Part shown: positions 34,630-43,977 of the stretch, one piece after another
Numbering within the stretch: position 1 is the stretch's first letter
Layout of the letters: every line of letters starts with the position of its first letter
DNA from: an uncultured Anaerolineae bacterium
GTDB lineage: Bacteria > Chloroflexota > Anaerolineae > Anaerolineales > Villigracilaceae
NCBI GenBank assembly: GCA_903875215.1
Contig: CAIQVH010000014.1
Location: 1-64,000 of the forward strand
DNA: 64,000 nucleotides
Reading direction: 5' to 3'
Translations under genes and position numbers: made by a program
Notes under the pieces: generated by a model
Database searches by the model: none
Told to the model about the DNA's origin: nothing
Seen by the model: only the letters and a program-made list of their open reading frames with translations

Positions 34630-35169
34630 ATGCCCAATCCTGTATCCGATGACCTTGAAGGTCTTAAACGCCTTGATGCGCACACGGTCAGTGCCATTTA
34701 TGATCGGTATTTTCCGGATGTGTACCGGTATGTTCGTTTTCGTCTGAATGACGATCGCCAGGCGGAAGATATTGCCAGTGATGTTTTTGTCCGGCTGCTG
34801 GAGGCGGCCCGGGCCGGGCGCGGGCCAGAAACCAACTTGAAAGCCTGGCTGTTGGCAACGGCCTCGCATATCCTCACCGATCACCTGCGGAAATCCTACC
34901 GTCGTCCGGAGAGCGAACTTCCGGAAGACCTGGCGGATGAGTTTCACAGCCTGACGATCAATTTGGAAAATAAGGAACAGGCGCGTCGACTGAAAACTGC
35001 CCTGTCCAACCTGACAGGGGAACAGCAAATCGTAATTGCTCTGCGCTTCGGCCAGGCCTACTCGCTGGAGGAAACAGCGCTGTTGATGAAGAAAAACGCC
35101 AATGCCATAAAACAATTGCAGTTTCGCGCACTCGCCGCGCTTAACCGCTTTCTTTCTGAAATGCCATGA
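34630..35169 (+). CDS. ECF-type RNA polymerase sigma factor
   Basis: A 179-residue sigma-70 family protein with region 2 (YDRYFPDVYRYVRFRLNDD, then AEDIASDVFVRLLEA) and region 4 (LTGEQQIVIALRFGQAYSLE, then NANAIKQLQFRALAALNRFL). The start at 34630 is a best guess; an ATG 51 bases upstream is possible. Its stop overlaps the start of the next gene (ATGA). That gene encodes a one-TM protein whose N-terminal cytoplasmic module is the likely anti-sigma element. Confidence 0.9.
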   Translation: MPNPVSDDLEGLKRLDAHTVSAIYDRYFPDVYRYVRFRLNDDRQAEDIASDVFVRLLEAARAGRGPETNLKAWLLATASHILTDHLRKSYRRPESELPEDLADEFHSLTINLENKEQARRLKTALSNLTGEQQIVIALRFGQAYSLEETALLMKKNANAIKQLQFRALAALNRFLSEMP

Positions 35170-36221
35170 GATCTGGAACCCTATACGACTCTTTGGAAGT
35201 TTGCCTGACTGCCCTTGACCAGGGGGTGGATGTTGAAACCTGCCTGGCGCGGTTCCCGGCCCAGGCGCAGGAACTGCGTCCGATCCTGCAGGCCGCGCTC
35301 CAGGTGCGGTCTTCGGCGGTGACGGAGGTCCCGGATGAAGTGGTCAGGCGTGGCCGGGCGCGTGTGCTGCAGGCCGCCGCCGAACTGCGCGAGCGGAATC
35401 TGCCCGCGCCTGGCCGGGTTCCGGCGCTGCGACTTTTTCGGCTGGCTTTCTCTGCCCTGGTCGTGATGATCTTTGTGCTGACCGGCGGCACCAGTCTGGT
35501 GCGCGCGGCCTCCGGCTCCCTGCCGGGTGATCAGCTCTACCCGGTCAAACGTTCCTGGGAGGACCTGAACTTGTGGCTGACATTTGATGCCCAGGCGCGC
35601 CAACAACTCGAAACCCGTTATGAGCAGGAACGCGAGGGTGAAATCATTGAGCTGTTTGGTGCCGACCGCGCTGAACAGGTTAGCATTAAGGGCACTGTGC
35701 AAATTCGGGCCGATGGGCTCGTGACCGTCGGCGGTATCCCGGTTGTATGGGGGAGCTCCCAGACAGATGGAGAATGGCTGCCGGGTGCTTATGTCGAAAT
35801 CGAGGGCGAGACTGGCGATGACAAGCTTGAAGCCGCGCGGGTGACGTTGCTGGCCACACCAACCAGCCCGCGGTTCCAACCTGTCACGACGCAACCGGAG
35901 CCACAGGAAACGCAATCCAGCCAAGATTCTCCATCGTCAGAACCGTCAGAGACTGAACTGGACGATTCACCGTCGTTCCTGTCGACTCTCGTGTCTGGAT
36001 ATACTTCGACGCCTGTAAGTCAATTGCAGTTAACAAATACCCCCCGGCCCGCTTCCACTGATTCTGGCAGTTACTCCGGATCCACCGGCACATCTGGTAC
36101 GGGCAGCGGGTCAAATTCCGGCCAGGCGATAGAAAAAAACACGCCGGGCCCGGGTAGCGCTCCGGAGGATGCTTCGACCCCCAACCCGCCGGATGATAGC
36201 GGGAAAAGTGACGATGATTAG
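35166..36221 (+). CDS. Membrane-anchored DUF5667/DUF5666-like protein, candidate anti-sigma factor
   Basis: 351 residues. The cytoplasmic N terminus (1-85) contains one copy of a motif of about 45 residues with two cysteines (LEVCLTALDQGVDVETCLARFP, split here as LEVCLTALDQG and VETCLARFP). A TM segment near residues 90-112 follows, then VRAASGSLPGDQLYPVKRSWE, the DUF5667 signature. A DUF5666-like module sits at about 175-235. The tail is Ser/Thr/Pro/Gly-rich and low-complexity. Translational coupling to the sigma gene supports an anti-sigma role, which is an inference. Confidence 0.78.
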   Translation: MRSGTLYDSLEVCLTALDQGVDVETCLARFPAQAQELRPILQAALQVRSSAVTEVPDEVVRRGRARVLQAAAELRERNLPAPGRVPALRLFRLAFSALVVMIFVLTGGTSLVRAASGSLPGDQLYPVKRSWEDLNLWLTFDAQARQQLETRYEQEREGEIIELFGADRAEQVSIKGTVQIRADGLVTVGGIPVVWGSSQTDGEWLPGAYVEIEGETGDDKLEAARVTLLATPTSPRFQPVTTQPEPQETQSSQDSPSSEPSETELDDSPSFLSTLVSGYTSTPVSQLQLTNTPRPASTDSGSYSGSTGTSGTGSGSNSGQAIEKNTPGPGSAPEDASTPNPPDDSGKSDDD

Positions 36222-36286
36222 GGCTGGTGCTGCGCAAATATATCAACTTCATTGCCCCGAAAATTAACCTTGCAGTTCCAGTCAAA

Positions 36287-37750
36287 ATGACCTATGATGA
36301 AGGCATGGCTGGTTCCGGGGATGAATTTACTGGTATCCTGGAAGCGTGCCTGCATGCCATTGGTCAGGGAGCGAGTGTAGGGGATTGCCTCGCAAAACAT
36401 CCTGAATTCGCCGACAAATTACGTCCCTACCTCGAAACCGTGGTCCAGATGCGGGTTGCTTCCGCATCGGAACGTCTCCATCCGGCAGACATTCCGATTG
36501 TTATTTCTTTTGAGACAGCTCTCAATCATTCCATTGAAATGGTCCTGAGGGGAAAAACACCCGAATACTGTTACATTCAATATCCTGAACATGCCTCCCG
36601 GCTGCAGCCCTGGCTCATCACTGTGAAGGATGTGCTCCAGAACGGCTATATAGGGCAGGTGCAGACTCTGGCGTTTCCCAGCGACCTGCTGACCCCCGAA
36701 GTCACTTTCCAGCAAGCCCTGGAATATTGCCTGAGCGCGCTGGAACGGGGAGTTCAGCCCGAAGTCATTCTCTCACGTTATCCTTATTATGCCGACCGGC
36801 TGCGAATCTGGGTCTACTACATTTCTGCCATTCAGCCCGACCCCGCCGCAGGGCAGTACGCCACGAATACATCATCGACGATTACGGCGCTCAACAGTGC
36901 GCGCGCAACGCCGATTGCCTTCTCAAACCTGGCTGCCTCGCTGATGTTGGCAATTGTCTTCTTTCTGGGCTTCACCGGCCTGATCAATGCCGCCGCAGCC
37001 GCGCTTCCCGGCCAATCGCTTTACCCGCTTAAGCGCACCATCGAAAACGTCCGCTACACCGTCGTTTCCCCGGCTGATCAGGATTTTCTACTCGACTCCT
37101 ATGTGGGCGAACGTTATCAGGAAATCTCCGCGGCGGTGGATTCAGGACAGGCGGTTGACCTTGAATTCGTCGGCAAGGTCAGTGACATCTACCCCGATCA
37201 CGTGGTGATTGCCAATTTTGGACCCATCTACCTGCAACCCGGCTATAAAATGCCCGCCATCCAGGCTGGCGCCAAGGTCGATATCATCATCCACGCCGAC
37301 CGCAAAGGTGTTTCGACTGCGGCAATTACCATCGTAGACGATTCAACCGCGGTGGCAGCCCATGGAATCAACCCTACCCTGACCAGCCCGCCCGTGGCGA
37401 CCACCGTCCAGACGGCTGTTGCGCTGCCGGTGACAGAGCTGCCGATCTCCCCGACAGTATTCCTGGTTGTTTCCATCCCTACCGCCTGGCCGACGGAAGC
37501 TCCCACCGAAGTTGAGATCGCCCCAACTGCCACCGAACTGCCGACTGAGACTGCGACCCTCTTTCCGAGCATTACCCCCGCCCCAACCGGGACGGACACA
37601 CCTGAACCCAGTGAAACGGCCACCCCTGAGACAGTCATTCCGCCCACCGAGATCTCCACCGCCACCGACCAGCCCGCCACCGACCAGCCTGCCACTGATC
37701 AGCCCGCCACCGCGACGGCTCCAGTTTTCGCACTGACCGACCTCCCGTAA
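36287..37750 (+). CDS. Paralogous membrane-anchored protein with three N-terminal motif copies
   Basis: 487 residues from the ATG at 36287; GTG 36227 and ATG 36305 are alternatives. The cytoplasmic part contains three consecutive copies of the motif that occurs once in the previous protein: LEACLHAIGQGASVGDCL, ALNHSIEMVLRGKTPEYCY and ALEYCLSALERGVQPEVIL, each followed by a P-x2-A-x2-L segment. A TM near residues 215-238, a DUF5667-type LPGQSLYPLKRTIENVRY and a DUF5666-like module follow. The last 130 residues are Pro/Thr-rich and end in ATDQP repeats. It is probably exposed on the surface. Confidence 0.75.
   Translation: MTYDEGMAGSGDEFTGILEACLHAIGQGASVGDCLAKHPEFADKLRPYLETVVQMRVASASERLHPADIPIVISFETALNHSIEMVLRGKTPEYCYIQYPEHASRLQPWLITVKDVLQNGYIGQVQTLAFPSDLLTPEVTFQQALEYCLSALERGVQPEVILSRYPYYADRLRIWVYYISAIQPDPAAGQYATNTSSTITALNSARATPIAFSNLAASLMLAIVFFLGFTGLINAAAAALPGQSLYPLKRTIENVRYTVVSPADQDFLLDSYVGERYQEISAAVDSGQAVDLEFVGKVSDIYPDHVVIANFGPIYLQPGYKMPAIQAGAKVDIIIHADRKGVSTAAITIVDDSTAVAAHGINPTLTSPPVATTVQTAVALPVTELPISPTVFLVVSIPTAWPTEAPTEVEIAPTATELPTETATLFPSITPAPTGTDTPEPSETATPETVIPPTEISTATDQPATDQPATDQPATATAPVFALTDLP
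37661..37705 (+). repeat. 15-bp tandem repeat, three copies, inside a CDS
   Basis: GCCACCGACCAGCCC and two near-identical copies follow one another, encoding repeated ATDQP. The unit size keeps the frame, so copy number could vary without breaking the surface protein. Confidence 0.8.
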
Positions 37751-37905
37751 GCCAGACAATTCAACGCCAATTTCCTCAGGATACACTTGCCGGGAGGTTT
37801 TTAATTTCCCATTAATCCTCTTTGTGTTATATTTATTCCAATTCACTCTGCATTTCCAGCCCGGGCGGGGAATGCCTCCCGCCCATGACCCATCCAGGAG
37901 CCGCC

Positions 37906-40476
37906 ATGCCGGAACCCCTTTTTTATCTTGGACGCCATTACGACCTGCGCGCCGGCAAACTTACCGATCAATCACTCCAATACGACCCGGTTGATTTGAC
38001 CACCCACGCCGTCGTCACCGGCATGACTGGCTCAGGCAAAACCGGTCTGTGCCTGGCGTTAATGGAAGAGGCTGCCCTGCTGGGTATCCCCGCCATCCTG
38101 ATTGACCCTAAAGGTGACCTGACCAACCTGCTGCTACACTTCCCCGATCTGGCCCCGCAAGATTTTGCCCCCTGGCTGGATGCCGACACCCTGCGCCGCC
38201 AGGGCAAATCGCTTGAACAGGCCTCCACCGAAACCGCCCAACAGTGGAAGCAAGGACTGTCCGAGTGGGGCATCACCCATGAGCGCATGCTTGCCCTGCA
38301 AAACGCTGCCCATTACAGTGTCTTCACTCCCGGTTCCGATGCCGGGCTGCAAATCAGTGTCCTCTCCTCGCTCGAAGCGCCCGAAATTCCCTGGGAGGGC
38401 AACAAGGAGATCTTGCGCGAGAAAATCGCCAGCACTGTCACCGCATTGCTGGGCCTGGTCGGCTACAGCGAAATTGATCCGCTGCGCTCGCGTGAACACA
38501 TCCTGCTTTCCAACATCTTCGAATTCGCCTGGAGCCGGGGCAAACCTCTCGATCTGACGGAACTGATTCTGCAAGTCCAAAACCCGCCCTTCGAAAAGCT
38601 CGGCGCTTTCCCCGTGGAAACCTTCTTCGCCAGCAAGGACCGCACCGATCTGGCCATGACGCTCAACAATATCCTGGCCTCACCCGCCTTCCAAAGCTGG
38701 CGCGAAGGCCAGCCCATGGTCATCCCCGATCTGCTCTTCACCGCGGAGGGCAAGCCACGCCAGAGTGTCTTTACCATTGCCCACCTCAGCGAAGGTGAGC
38801 GCATGTTCTTCGTCACCCTGCTGCTTTCGGCCTACGAAACCTGGATGCGCACTCAGTCCGGCTCCACTTCCCTGCGCGCCATCCTGTACTTCGATGAACT
38901 CTTCGGCTACCTGCCACCCACCGCCAACCCGCCCAGCAAAACCCCCCTGCTGCGGATGCTCAAACAAGCCCGCGCCTTTGGCATCGGCCTGGTGCTCGCC
39001 ACCCAAAATCCGGTTGATGTGGATTACAAAGCCCTCTCCAACGCCGGAACCTGGTTTGTGGGCAAACTTCAAACCGAGCGTGACAAGGAACGCCTGCTCG
39101 ATGGCTTGCAAGGCGTCAGCGCTGACCTCGACCGCGAAAGCTATGCCCGCGTCATATCCGCGCTGGGTAAGCGTGTTTTCCTGCTGCACAATATCCACGA
39201 AAACAAAGCAGTGCTCTTTCAGACCCGCTGGACGATGAATTTTCTGGCCGGGCCGCTGACTCGCGCGCAGATCCCCGCGCTCAACCGGCTGGCTGGCGCC
39301 TCCCTCCAGGAGTCCGCGCCGGGTATTTCCAGCGCTTCCAGCCTCGATTCTGCACCCGGAGCTGGAAGCCCGGCCCCGGCTGAGTCTGACCTGGCGCGTT
39401 TTCAGCCGGTTTCCCTTAAATCGGGTAATGGCTCTGCTCCAGCCGGCTCCCGGGCCTCATCTTCCACCGACTTGCCGGGCAGTTCCACCCGCCCGGCGCT
39501 CCCTGCCGCCATCCCCGAATATTTTCTACCGCTCAACTATTCGCTGACTGGCGCTTTTAAGGCTGCCGGCGAACCCCTGCCGCTCGACGCTCAACCGTTG
39601 GGTGTGCTCTACCGCGCCACTTTGCTTGCCGGGGCGCGTGTGCGCCTGTTAGACCGGCGCTATGGCGTCGACAGCGAAATTTTGCGCACTGCCCTGGTGG
39701 ATGTTCTCGACCGGCGCGGCGTAGTCCGTTGGGAAGAATTTCCCTATCGCGGGCCGGCCCTGGAGCGCATCGAAACCCAACCCCAGCCTGGCTCCCGTTA
39801 CGAAACGCCCGAAGCGCCTTTGCTGGATGCCCGCCTACTGGCCGGTCTGCAAAAAGACTTTGCTGACTGGATCCTGCGCACCACCAACGTGATTGCGCGC
39901 GCCAATGAAGCCCTGAAGATTTTTGCCGGGCCGGATGTCAGCGTCGCTGATTTTCGCACGGCCTGTTCGGACGCTGCCCGCGAGGCCCGTGACCGCGAAA
40001 CCGCCCGCCTGACCGCGGCCATTGACCGGCAGCTGGCGGCGCTCAAGGACAAGCTCGCCCGCGAACAGCGCGAACTGGCGCAAGATCAAGTCGAGTACGA
40101 GCATCGTAAATGGGAAGAACGCGGCAACATGGCTGAACTGGGCGCCAGCCTGCTGGGCCTCGGGCGTAAAAAGAGCCTGACCTCGCAGTTGAGCAAGAAC
40201 CGTCTGACTCAGCAGGCCAGGGCGGACGTGGACGAATCTCTGGAGACCATTCAGCAGTATGAGCAGCAGATTGCCGAAAAAACCTCCGAACGCGAAAGCA
40301 TCCTGCAGGAAGTCAATGACCGTTGGGCTGCAGTCGTCAACCAGGTCAGCGAAATCACGATCCCGCCTAAAAAGAGCGATATTTTTGTCGAAAAATTTGG
40401 GGTCGCCTGGATGCCGTTTTATCTGGTGCGTGCGGCGGATGAAGTCTATGAACTGCCCGCATTTGGCGCGGAGTAA
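37906..40476 (+). CDS. HerA/VirD4-like P-loop ATPase with coiled-coil C-terminal region
   Basis: 856 residues. Walker A is at 39-46 (GMTGSGKT), followed by LIDPKGDLTNLLLHFP, a pattern of the FtsK-HerA superfamily, and Walker B ILYFDELFGYLP. LATQNPVDVDYKALSNAGTW is the sensor-like region. After a Ser/Pro-rich linker near residue 500, the C-terminal part holds a conserved domain and a long charged coiled coil (about 690-810). I start at 37906 because AGGAG precedes it; upstream ATGs lack sites. The role may be DNA translocation or processing. No nuclease partner such as NurA is adjacent, so the process is unknown. Confidence 0.8.
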   Translation: MPEPLFYLGRHYDLRAGKLTDQSLQYDPVDLTTHAVVTGMTGSGKTGLCLALMEEAALLGIPAILIDPKGDLTNLLLHFPDLAPQDFAPWLDADTLRRQGKSLEQASTETAQQWKQGLSEWGITHERMLALQNAAHYSVFTPGSDAGLQISVLSSLEAPEIPWEGNKEILREKIASTVTALLGLVGYSEIDPLRSREHILLSNIFEFAWSRGKPLDLTELILQVQNPPFEKLGAFPVETFFASKDRTDLAMTLNNILASPAFQSWREGQPMVIPDLLFTAEGKPRQSVFTIAHLSEGERMFFVTLLLSAYETWMRTQSGSTSLRAILYFDELFGYLPPTANPPSKTPLLRMLKQARAFGIGLVLATQNPVDVDYKALSNAGTWFVGKLQTERDKERLLDGLQGVSADLDRESYARVISALGKRVFLLHNIHENKAVLFQTRWTMNFLAGPLTRAQIPALNRLAGASLQESAPGISSASSLDSAPGAGSPAPAESDLARFQPVSLKSGNGSAPAGSRASSSTDLPGSSTRPALPAAIPEYFLPLNYSLTGAFKAAGEPLPLDAQPLGVLYRATLLAGARVRLLDRRYGVDSEILRTALVDVLDRRGVVRWEEFPYRGPALERIETQPQPGSRYETPEAPLLDARLLAGLQKDFADWILRTTNVIARANEALKIFAGPDVSVADFRTACSDAAREARDRETARLTAAIDRQLAALKDKLAREQRELAQDQVEYEHRKWEERGNMAELGASLLGLGRKKSLTSQLSKNRLTQQARADVDESLETIQQYEQQIAEKTSERESILQEVNDRWAAVVNQVSEITIPPKKSDIFVEKFGVAWMPFYLVRAADEVYELPAFGAE

Positions 40477-40511
40477 GCCCTTCGTACGGTATTTCTTTCA
40501 GGAGTACTAGA

Positions 40512-41120
40512 ATGCTTGGAACCTTGTACCTGGCTGGCGCGGCTGTTTTGTGGGGTCTTGTTCACTCCATTCTGGCTGCAAACACCGTGAAAGCTGCCGC
40601 CCGCCGCTTCTTTGGCCCGGTCGCGGACCGGATTTATCGGTTTTCATATAATCTTTTTGCCCTGGCGAGTTTTTTCCCGTTGGCCCTGATGCTCTATACC
40701 TTCCCCGACCGGCCTGTCTACGCCATTCCTGAGCCCTGGGTTTATCTGACCATGCTTGTGCAGGGTGCGGCGTTCTACGCCTTGTTGGCTGGAGTGATGC
40801 AGACTGGCCTGTTCGAATTTGCCGGGCTGACCCAACTGAGCCGTCTTGACAGGCAGGCCGCCCCACAGTTGGTTACCGATGGTCTGTATGCGCATGTGCG
40901 TCATCCGCTTTATACTGCCGGCCTGATTCTCATCTGGCTCAACGCCGAAATGACCATTAATCGCCTGGTGCTGTGGGCTTTTCTGACTCTCTACCTGTTG
41001 ATTGGCGCCTGGTTTGAAGAACGCAAGCTCCTGAAAGAGTTTGGGGCGGTCTACGCGGAATACCAGGCCCGAACTCCCATGTTCCTTCCGCGCCTCCACC
41101 TGGCTCGCAGCCGAAGTTGA
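40512..41120 (+). CDS. Isoprenylcysteine methyltransferase / NnrU-like integral membrane protein
   Basis: A 202-residue protein with five to six hydrophobic segments. The C-terminal part has the PEMT/ICMT-type S-adenosylmethionine site: ADGLYAHVRHPLYTAGL-like sequence (here VTDGLYAHVRHPLYTAGL) and, later, FEERKLLKEFGAVYAEYQ. Such proteins methylate isoprenylcysteine or lipids in the membrane. The bacterial substrates are mostly unknown. AGGAG lies eight bases upstream. The VanW-type gene starts four bases after its stop, so they are probably one operon. Confidence 0.85.
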   Translation: MLGTLYLAGAAVLWGLVHSILAANTVKAAARRFFGPVADRIYRFSYNLFALASFFPLALMLYTFPDRPVYAIPEPWVYLTMLVQGAAFYALLAGVMQTGLFEFAGLTQLSRLDRQAAPQLVTDGLYAHVRHPLYTAGLILIWLNAEMTINRLVLWAFLTLYLLIGAWFEERKLLKEFGAVYAEYQARTPMFLPRLHLARSRS

Positions 41121-41124
41121 ACCG

Positions 41125-43101
41125 ATGAATAAAGCCGTTCCTCCCCGCAATTCCACCGAAAGAAATGCCGCGACCGCGCCCATCCGCTTTGCGCACCCGC
41201 GCGGCGGTCGCAATGAGCGCCGTGACCGGCGCGAAAAACCCGAACCGGATTTCCAGATTGTCCAGTGGGGGTTTTCGCTTGCTGGTGGGCTGCTGCTCTT
41301 TCTGATCGCGCTGATGATATTTTCAGTGGGCTATCGAGGTGTTTATAACGGACGCATCTTCCCAGGCATTTCTGTCGCCGGGGTCGATTTATCCGGGTTG
41401 AAGCCGGTCGAAGCGGCGGTCAAGTTGCAGACTTCCCTCAGCTTTCCATCCTCCGGCCGGATCGTGCTGCGTGATGGTGCCAACGTCTGGGTTGAAACCC
41501 CATCCCGCCTGGGGATGTCTTTAGATTCCGCTGCCGCGGCGCAGGCCGCTTTTGATTATGGCCGCACCGGCGGGTTGTGGGCCAGCTTTTCTGGTGAGTT
41601 GACTGCTCTGCAGCGCGGCACAGATCTGCCGCCGGTTGTAATCTTCGATCAGCGTCTGGCATATGTCTACCTGCAAACCCTTGCCGCGCAGATTGATCAA
41701 CCCGTTACAGAAGCCAGCTTGCAGCTCCAGGGTGTTGAGGTGGCCGCCCTGCCGGGGAAAATCGGCCGCAGCCTGAACGTGGATGCCACGCTCGGCGCGC
41801 TTTCCCAGCAGATGCAGCTATTCCGTGACGGGGAAATTCCTCTCGCTGTGGATGAACAGGCTCCGGAAGTATTGGATGCCAGCTCGCAGGCCGAATTGGC
41901 CCGTCGCCTGCTCTCGGCGCCGTTGGTCCTTTACATTCCCGATGCCCATACAGGCGATCCCGGCCCGTGGGAGATCACGCCGGAAGAGCTTGCCCCCATG
42001 CTCCGCATCGGCCGCGTACTGGATAATTCCGGGAATGCCCAGCATGTGCTCACCCTGGATCCTGAGTCGCTTACGCCCCTGCTTGAAACCATTGCCAGCC
42101 AAACCGACCGCACCGAATCCAATGCGCGTTTCATCTTCAATGACCAGACGGCGCAGTTGGAATTGATCGAGCCGGCGACAATTGGCTTGAAAGTTGATCT
42201 GCCCGGCACGCTGGAAGCCCTTAATCTTGCCATCGCGGCCGGTCAGCAATCGGTTCCTCTCAGCATTCTTGCCACTCAGCCTAAAGTTGCCAGCGACGCC
42301 ACTGCCGCACAGTTGGGCATTAGTCAATTGGTCAGCATGCAAACCACGTTTTTCTATGGTTCCAGCGCCGCCCGCCTGCAAAATATCCAGACCGCTGCCG
42401 CCAACTTTCACGGCGTGCTGGTTGCACCGGGAGAAACCTTCTCGATGGGCCAATACCTGGGCGATGTCAGCCTGGATAATGGCTATGCCGAGGCGTTGAT
42501 TATCTATGGCGGAAAAACCATCAAAGGCGTTGGTGGCGGCGTCTGCCAGGTCAGTACCACTCTCTTCCGCACCGCCTTCTTTGGCGGGTTTCCCATCAAT
42601 GAACGGTATGCGCATGCCTACCGCGTCAGCTATTACGAACAACGCGCCGATGGCAGTGTGGACAACCGCCTGGCTGGAATGGACGCCACCGTCTACTTTC
42701 CCCTGGTCGATTTCAAATTCACCAATGACACTCCTTACTGGCTGCTGATGGAAAACTACTTCGACGGTCCAGGCCGTTCCTTGACCTGGAAGTTCTACTC
42801 CACCTCCGACGGGCGCACCGTCACCTATGATACCAGCGGCCCAATCAATATTGCGCCCCCGCCGCCGCCCGTCATCCAGGAAAATCTCGCTCTGGCGGAA
42901 GGCGAAATCAAACAGGTGGATTGGGCTACTGAAGGAGCTGACGTCAGCATCAATCGGGTGGTGATGGTGGATGGGAAAATCCACTTTGCCGACCAGTTCC
43001 AGACGCATTACGAACCGTGGGGCGCTGTCTGTGAGTTCGGTCCCGGTATCGAAGACCCCGAAAAAGTATTCAAAAAGAAAGGCCTGTGCCAGGGCACCTA
43101 A
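41125..43101 (+). CDS. VanW-family protein with putative peptidoglycan-binding domains
   Basis: 658 residues. A cytoplasmic basic N terminus (to about residue 45) precedes one TM (GFSLAGGLLLFLIALMIFSV). The extracellular part has two YoaR-like peptidoglycan-binding modules (about 85-400). The VanW domain follows (about 420-570), with FHGVLVAPGETFSMGQYLG and GVGGGVCQVSTTLF, which carries the conserved cysteine. A G5-like tail ends the protein. VanW is named after a vancomycin-resistance cluster gene; it is thought to act on the cell wall, but its reaction is unproven. Start at 41125, four bases after the previous stop. Confidence 0.88.
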   Translation: MNKAVPPRNSTERNAATAPIRFAHPRGGRNERRDRREKPEPDFQIVQWGFSLAGGLLLFLIALMIFSVGYRGVYNGRIFPGISVAGVDLSGLKPVEAAVKLQTSLSFPSSGRIVLRDGANVWVETPSRLGMSLDSAAAAQAAFDYGRTGGLWASFSGELTALQRGTDLPPVVIFDQRLAYVYLQTLAAQIDQPVTEASLQLQGVEVAALPGKIGRSLNVDATLGALSQQMQLFRDGEIPLAVDEQAPEVLDASSQAELARRLLSAPLVLYIPDAHTGDPGPWEITPEELAPMLRIGRVLDNSGNAQHVLTLDPESLTPLLETIASQTDRTESNARFIFNDQTAQLELIEPATIGLKVDLPGTLEALNLAIAAGQQSVPLSILATQPKVASDATAAQLGISQLVSMQTTFFYGSSAARLQNIQTAAANFHGVLVAPGETFSMGQYLGDVSLDNGYAEALIIYGGKTIKGVGGGVCQVSTTLFRTAFFGGFPINERYAHAYRVSYYEQRADGSVDNRLAGMDATVYFPLVDFKFTNDTPYWLLMENYFDGPGRSLTWKFYSTSDGRTVTYDTSGPINIAPPPPPVIQENLALAEGEIKQVDWATEGADVSINRVVMVDGKIHFADQFQTHYEPWGAVCEFGPGIEDPEKVFKKKGLCQGT

Positions 43102-43164
43102 GCCAGAATTTCAGTTCGGGCGACTGTGGTACAATTTTCCCCCGGACTTGATTAAGGAGAAACC

Positions 43165-43383
43165 ATGGTCTCACAAGATTTACTTGAAATATTGCGTTGC
43201 CCAGCCTGCGTGCGAGAAAAACCCGGCCTGCTGGTACGTACGCACGATGTCTGGCTGATCTGCCAGGATTGCGGCCGCAAATACCCCATTGTCGATGACA
43301 TCCCCGTCATGCTGATTGACGAAGGCGACAAATGGGTAAACACCGCTTCGGAGTTATTGCCTGTTCCACCCCCAGCTCGTTAA
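43165..43383 (+). CDS. Trm112-family zinc-ribbon protein
   Basis: 72 residues with a zinc ribbon made by Cys12/Cys15 (RCPACV) and Cys33/Cys36 (ICQDCG), followed by RKYPIVDDIPVMLIDE, the Trm112/YcaR signature. In other organisms Trm112 activates methyltransferases; the bacterial partner is unknown. AAGGAG precedes the ATG. The HEAT-repeat gene begins two bases after its stop. Confidence 0.93.
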   Translation: MVSQDLLEILRCPACVREKPGLLVRTHDVWLICQDCGRKYPIVDDIPVMLIDEGDKWVNTASELLPVPPPAR

Positions 43384-43385
43384 AA

Positions 43386-43967
43386 ATGGACGCCCTTGCC
43401 GGCCACCTGGCAGACCTCGCCTCCGGCGCCGATGACCGCGCCGAAGCGGCCGCTCTGAGTTTGCCTGCTTTCGGACAGCCTGCCATCACAGCCCTCGCTG
43501 AATTGGCAACTGCGGAATCGGCAGACACCCGCTGGTGGGCGCTGCGCGCGCTGGCCGGTTTTGAACAAAGCGATGAAATCACCCAGCTGCTGCTGGCGGC
43601 GCTGGAAGACGAATCAAATGACGTGCGCCAGTGCGCCGCGCTTGGTCTTTGTCATCAGCCACACCCCAGGGCAGTGACTTCGCTCATTTGTGCCCTCTCC
43701 GGCCCGGATGCCATGACCGCAAAAATTGCAGCTGATGCACTGATTCGTATTGGTGCTCAAGCAGTTCCAGCTCTGCTCAATATTCTGCAAACTGGCTCTG
43801 CCGCCGCCAGGCTGGAAGCCGTGCGCGCACTGGCTGAAATCAAGGACCCGCGCGCCATCCCGGCCCTGTTGGCCGCTCAGAATACTGATTCTGCCGTAAC
43901 CCAATACTGGGCCAAACAAGGCCTGGATGCCCTCGGGCTGGGCATGGTCTACCTCAAGCCCGAATAA
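43386..43967 (+). CDS. HEAT-repeat protein
   Basis: 193 residues made of about five HEAT-type helical repeats, for example WWALRALAGFEQSDEITQLL, DVRQCAALGLCHQP, AKIAADALIRIGAQAVPALL and ARLEAVRALAEIKDPRAIPAL. Such scaffolds bind proteins or, in lyase-like members, cofactors; no catalytic mark is visible. The start lies two bases after the Trm112 stop, so the two are translationally linked and may act together. The LCP gene begins ten bases after its stop. Confidence 0.85.
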   Translation: MDALAGHLADLASGADDRAEAAALSLPAFGQPAITALAELATAESADTRWWALRALAGFEQSDEITQLLLAALEDESNDVRQCAALGLCHQPHPRAVTSLICALSGPDAMTAKIAADALIRIGAQAVPALLNILQTGSAAARLEAVRALAEIKDPRAIPALLAAQNTDSAVTQYWAKQGLDALGLGMVYLKPE

Positions 43968-43977
43968 GAAAAAACCT

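Noticed and set aside
41818..43008. Minus-strand ORF opposite the VanW gene
   Set aside because: Same reason; a GC-rich shadow frame with no start signals.
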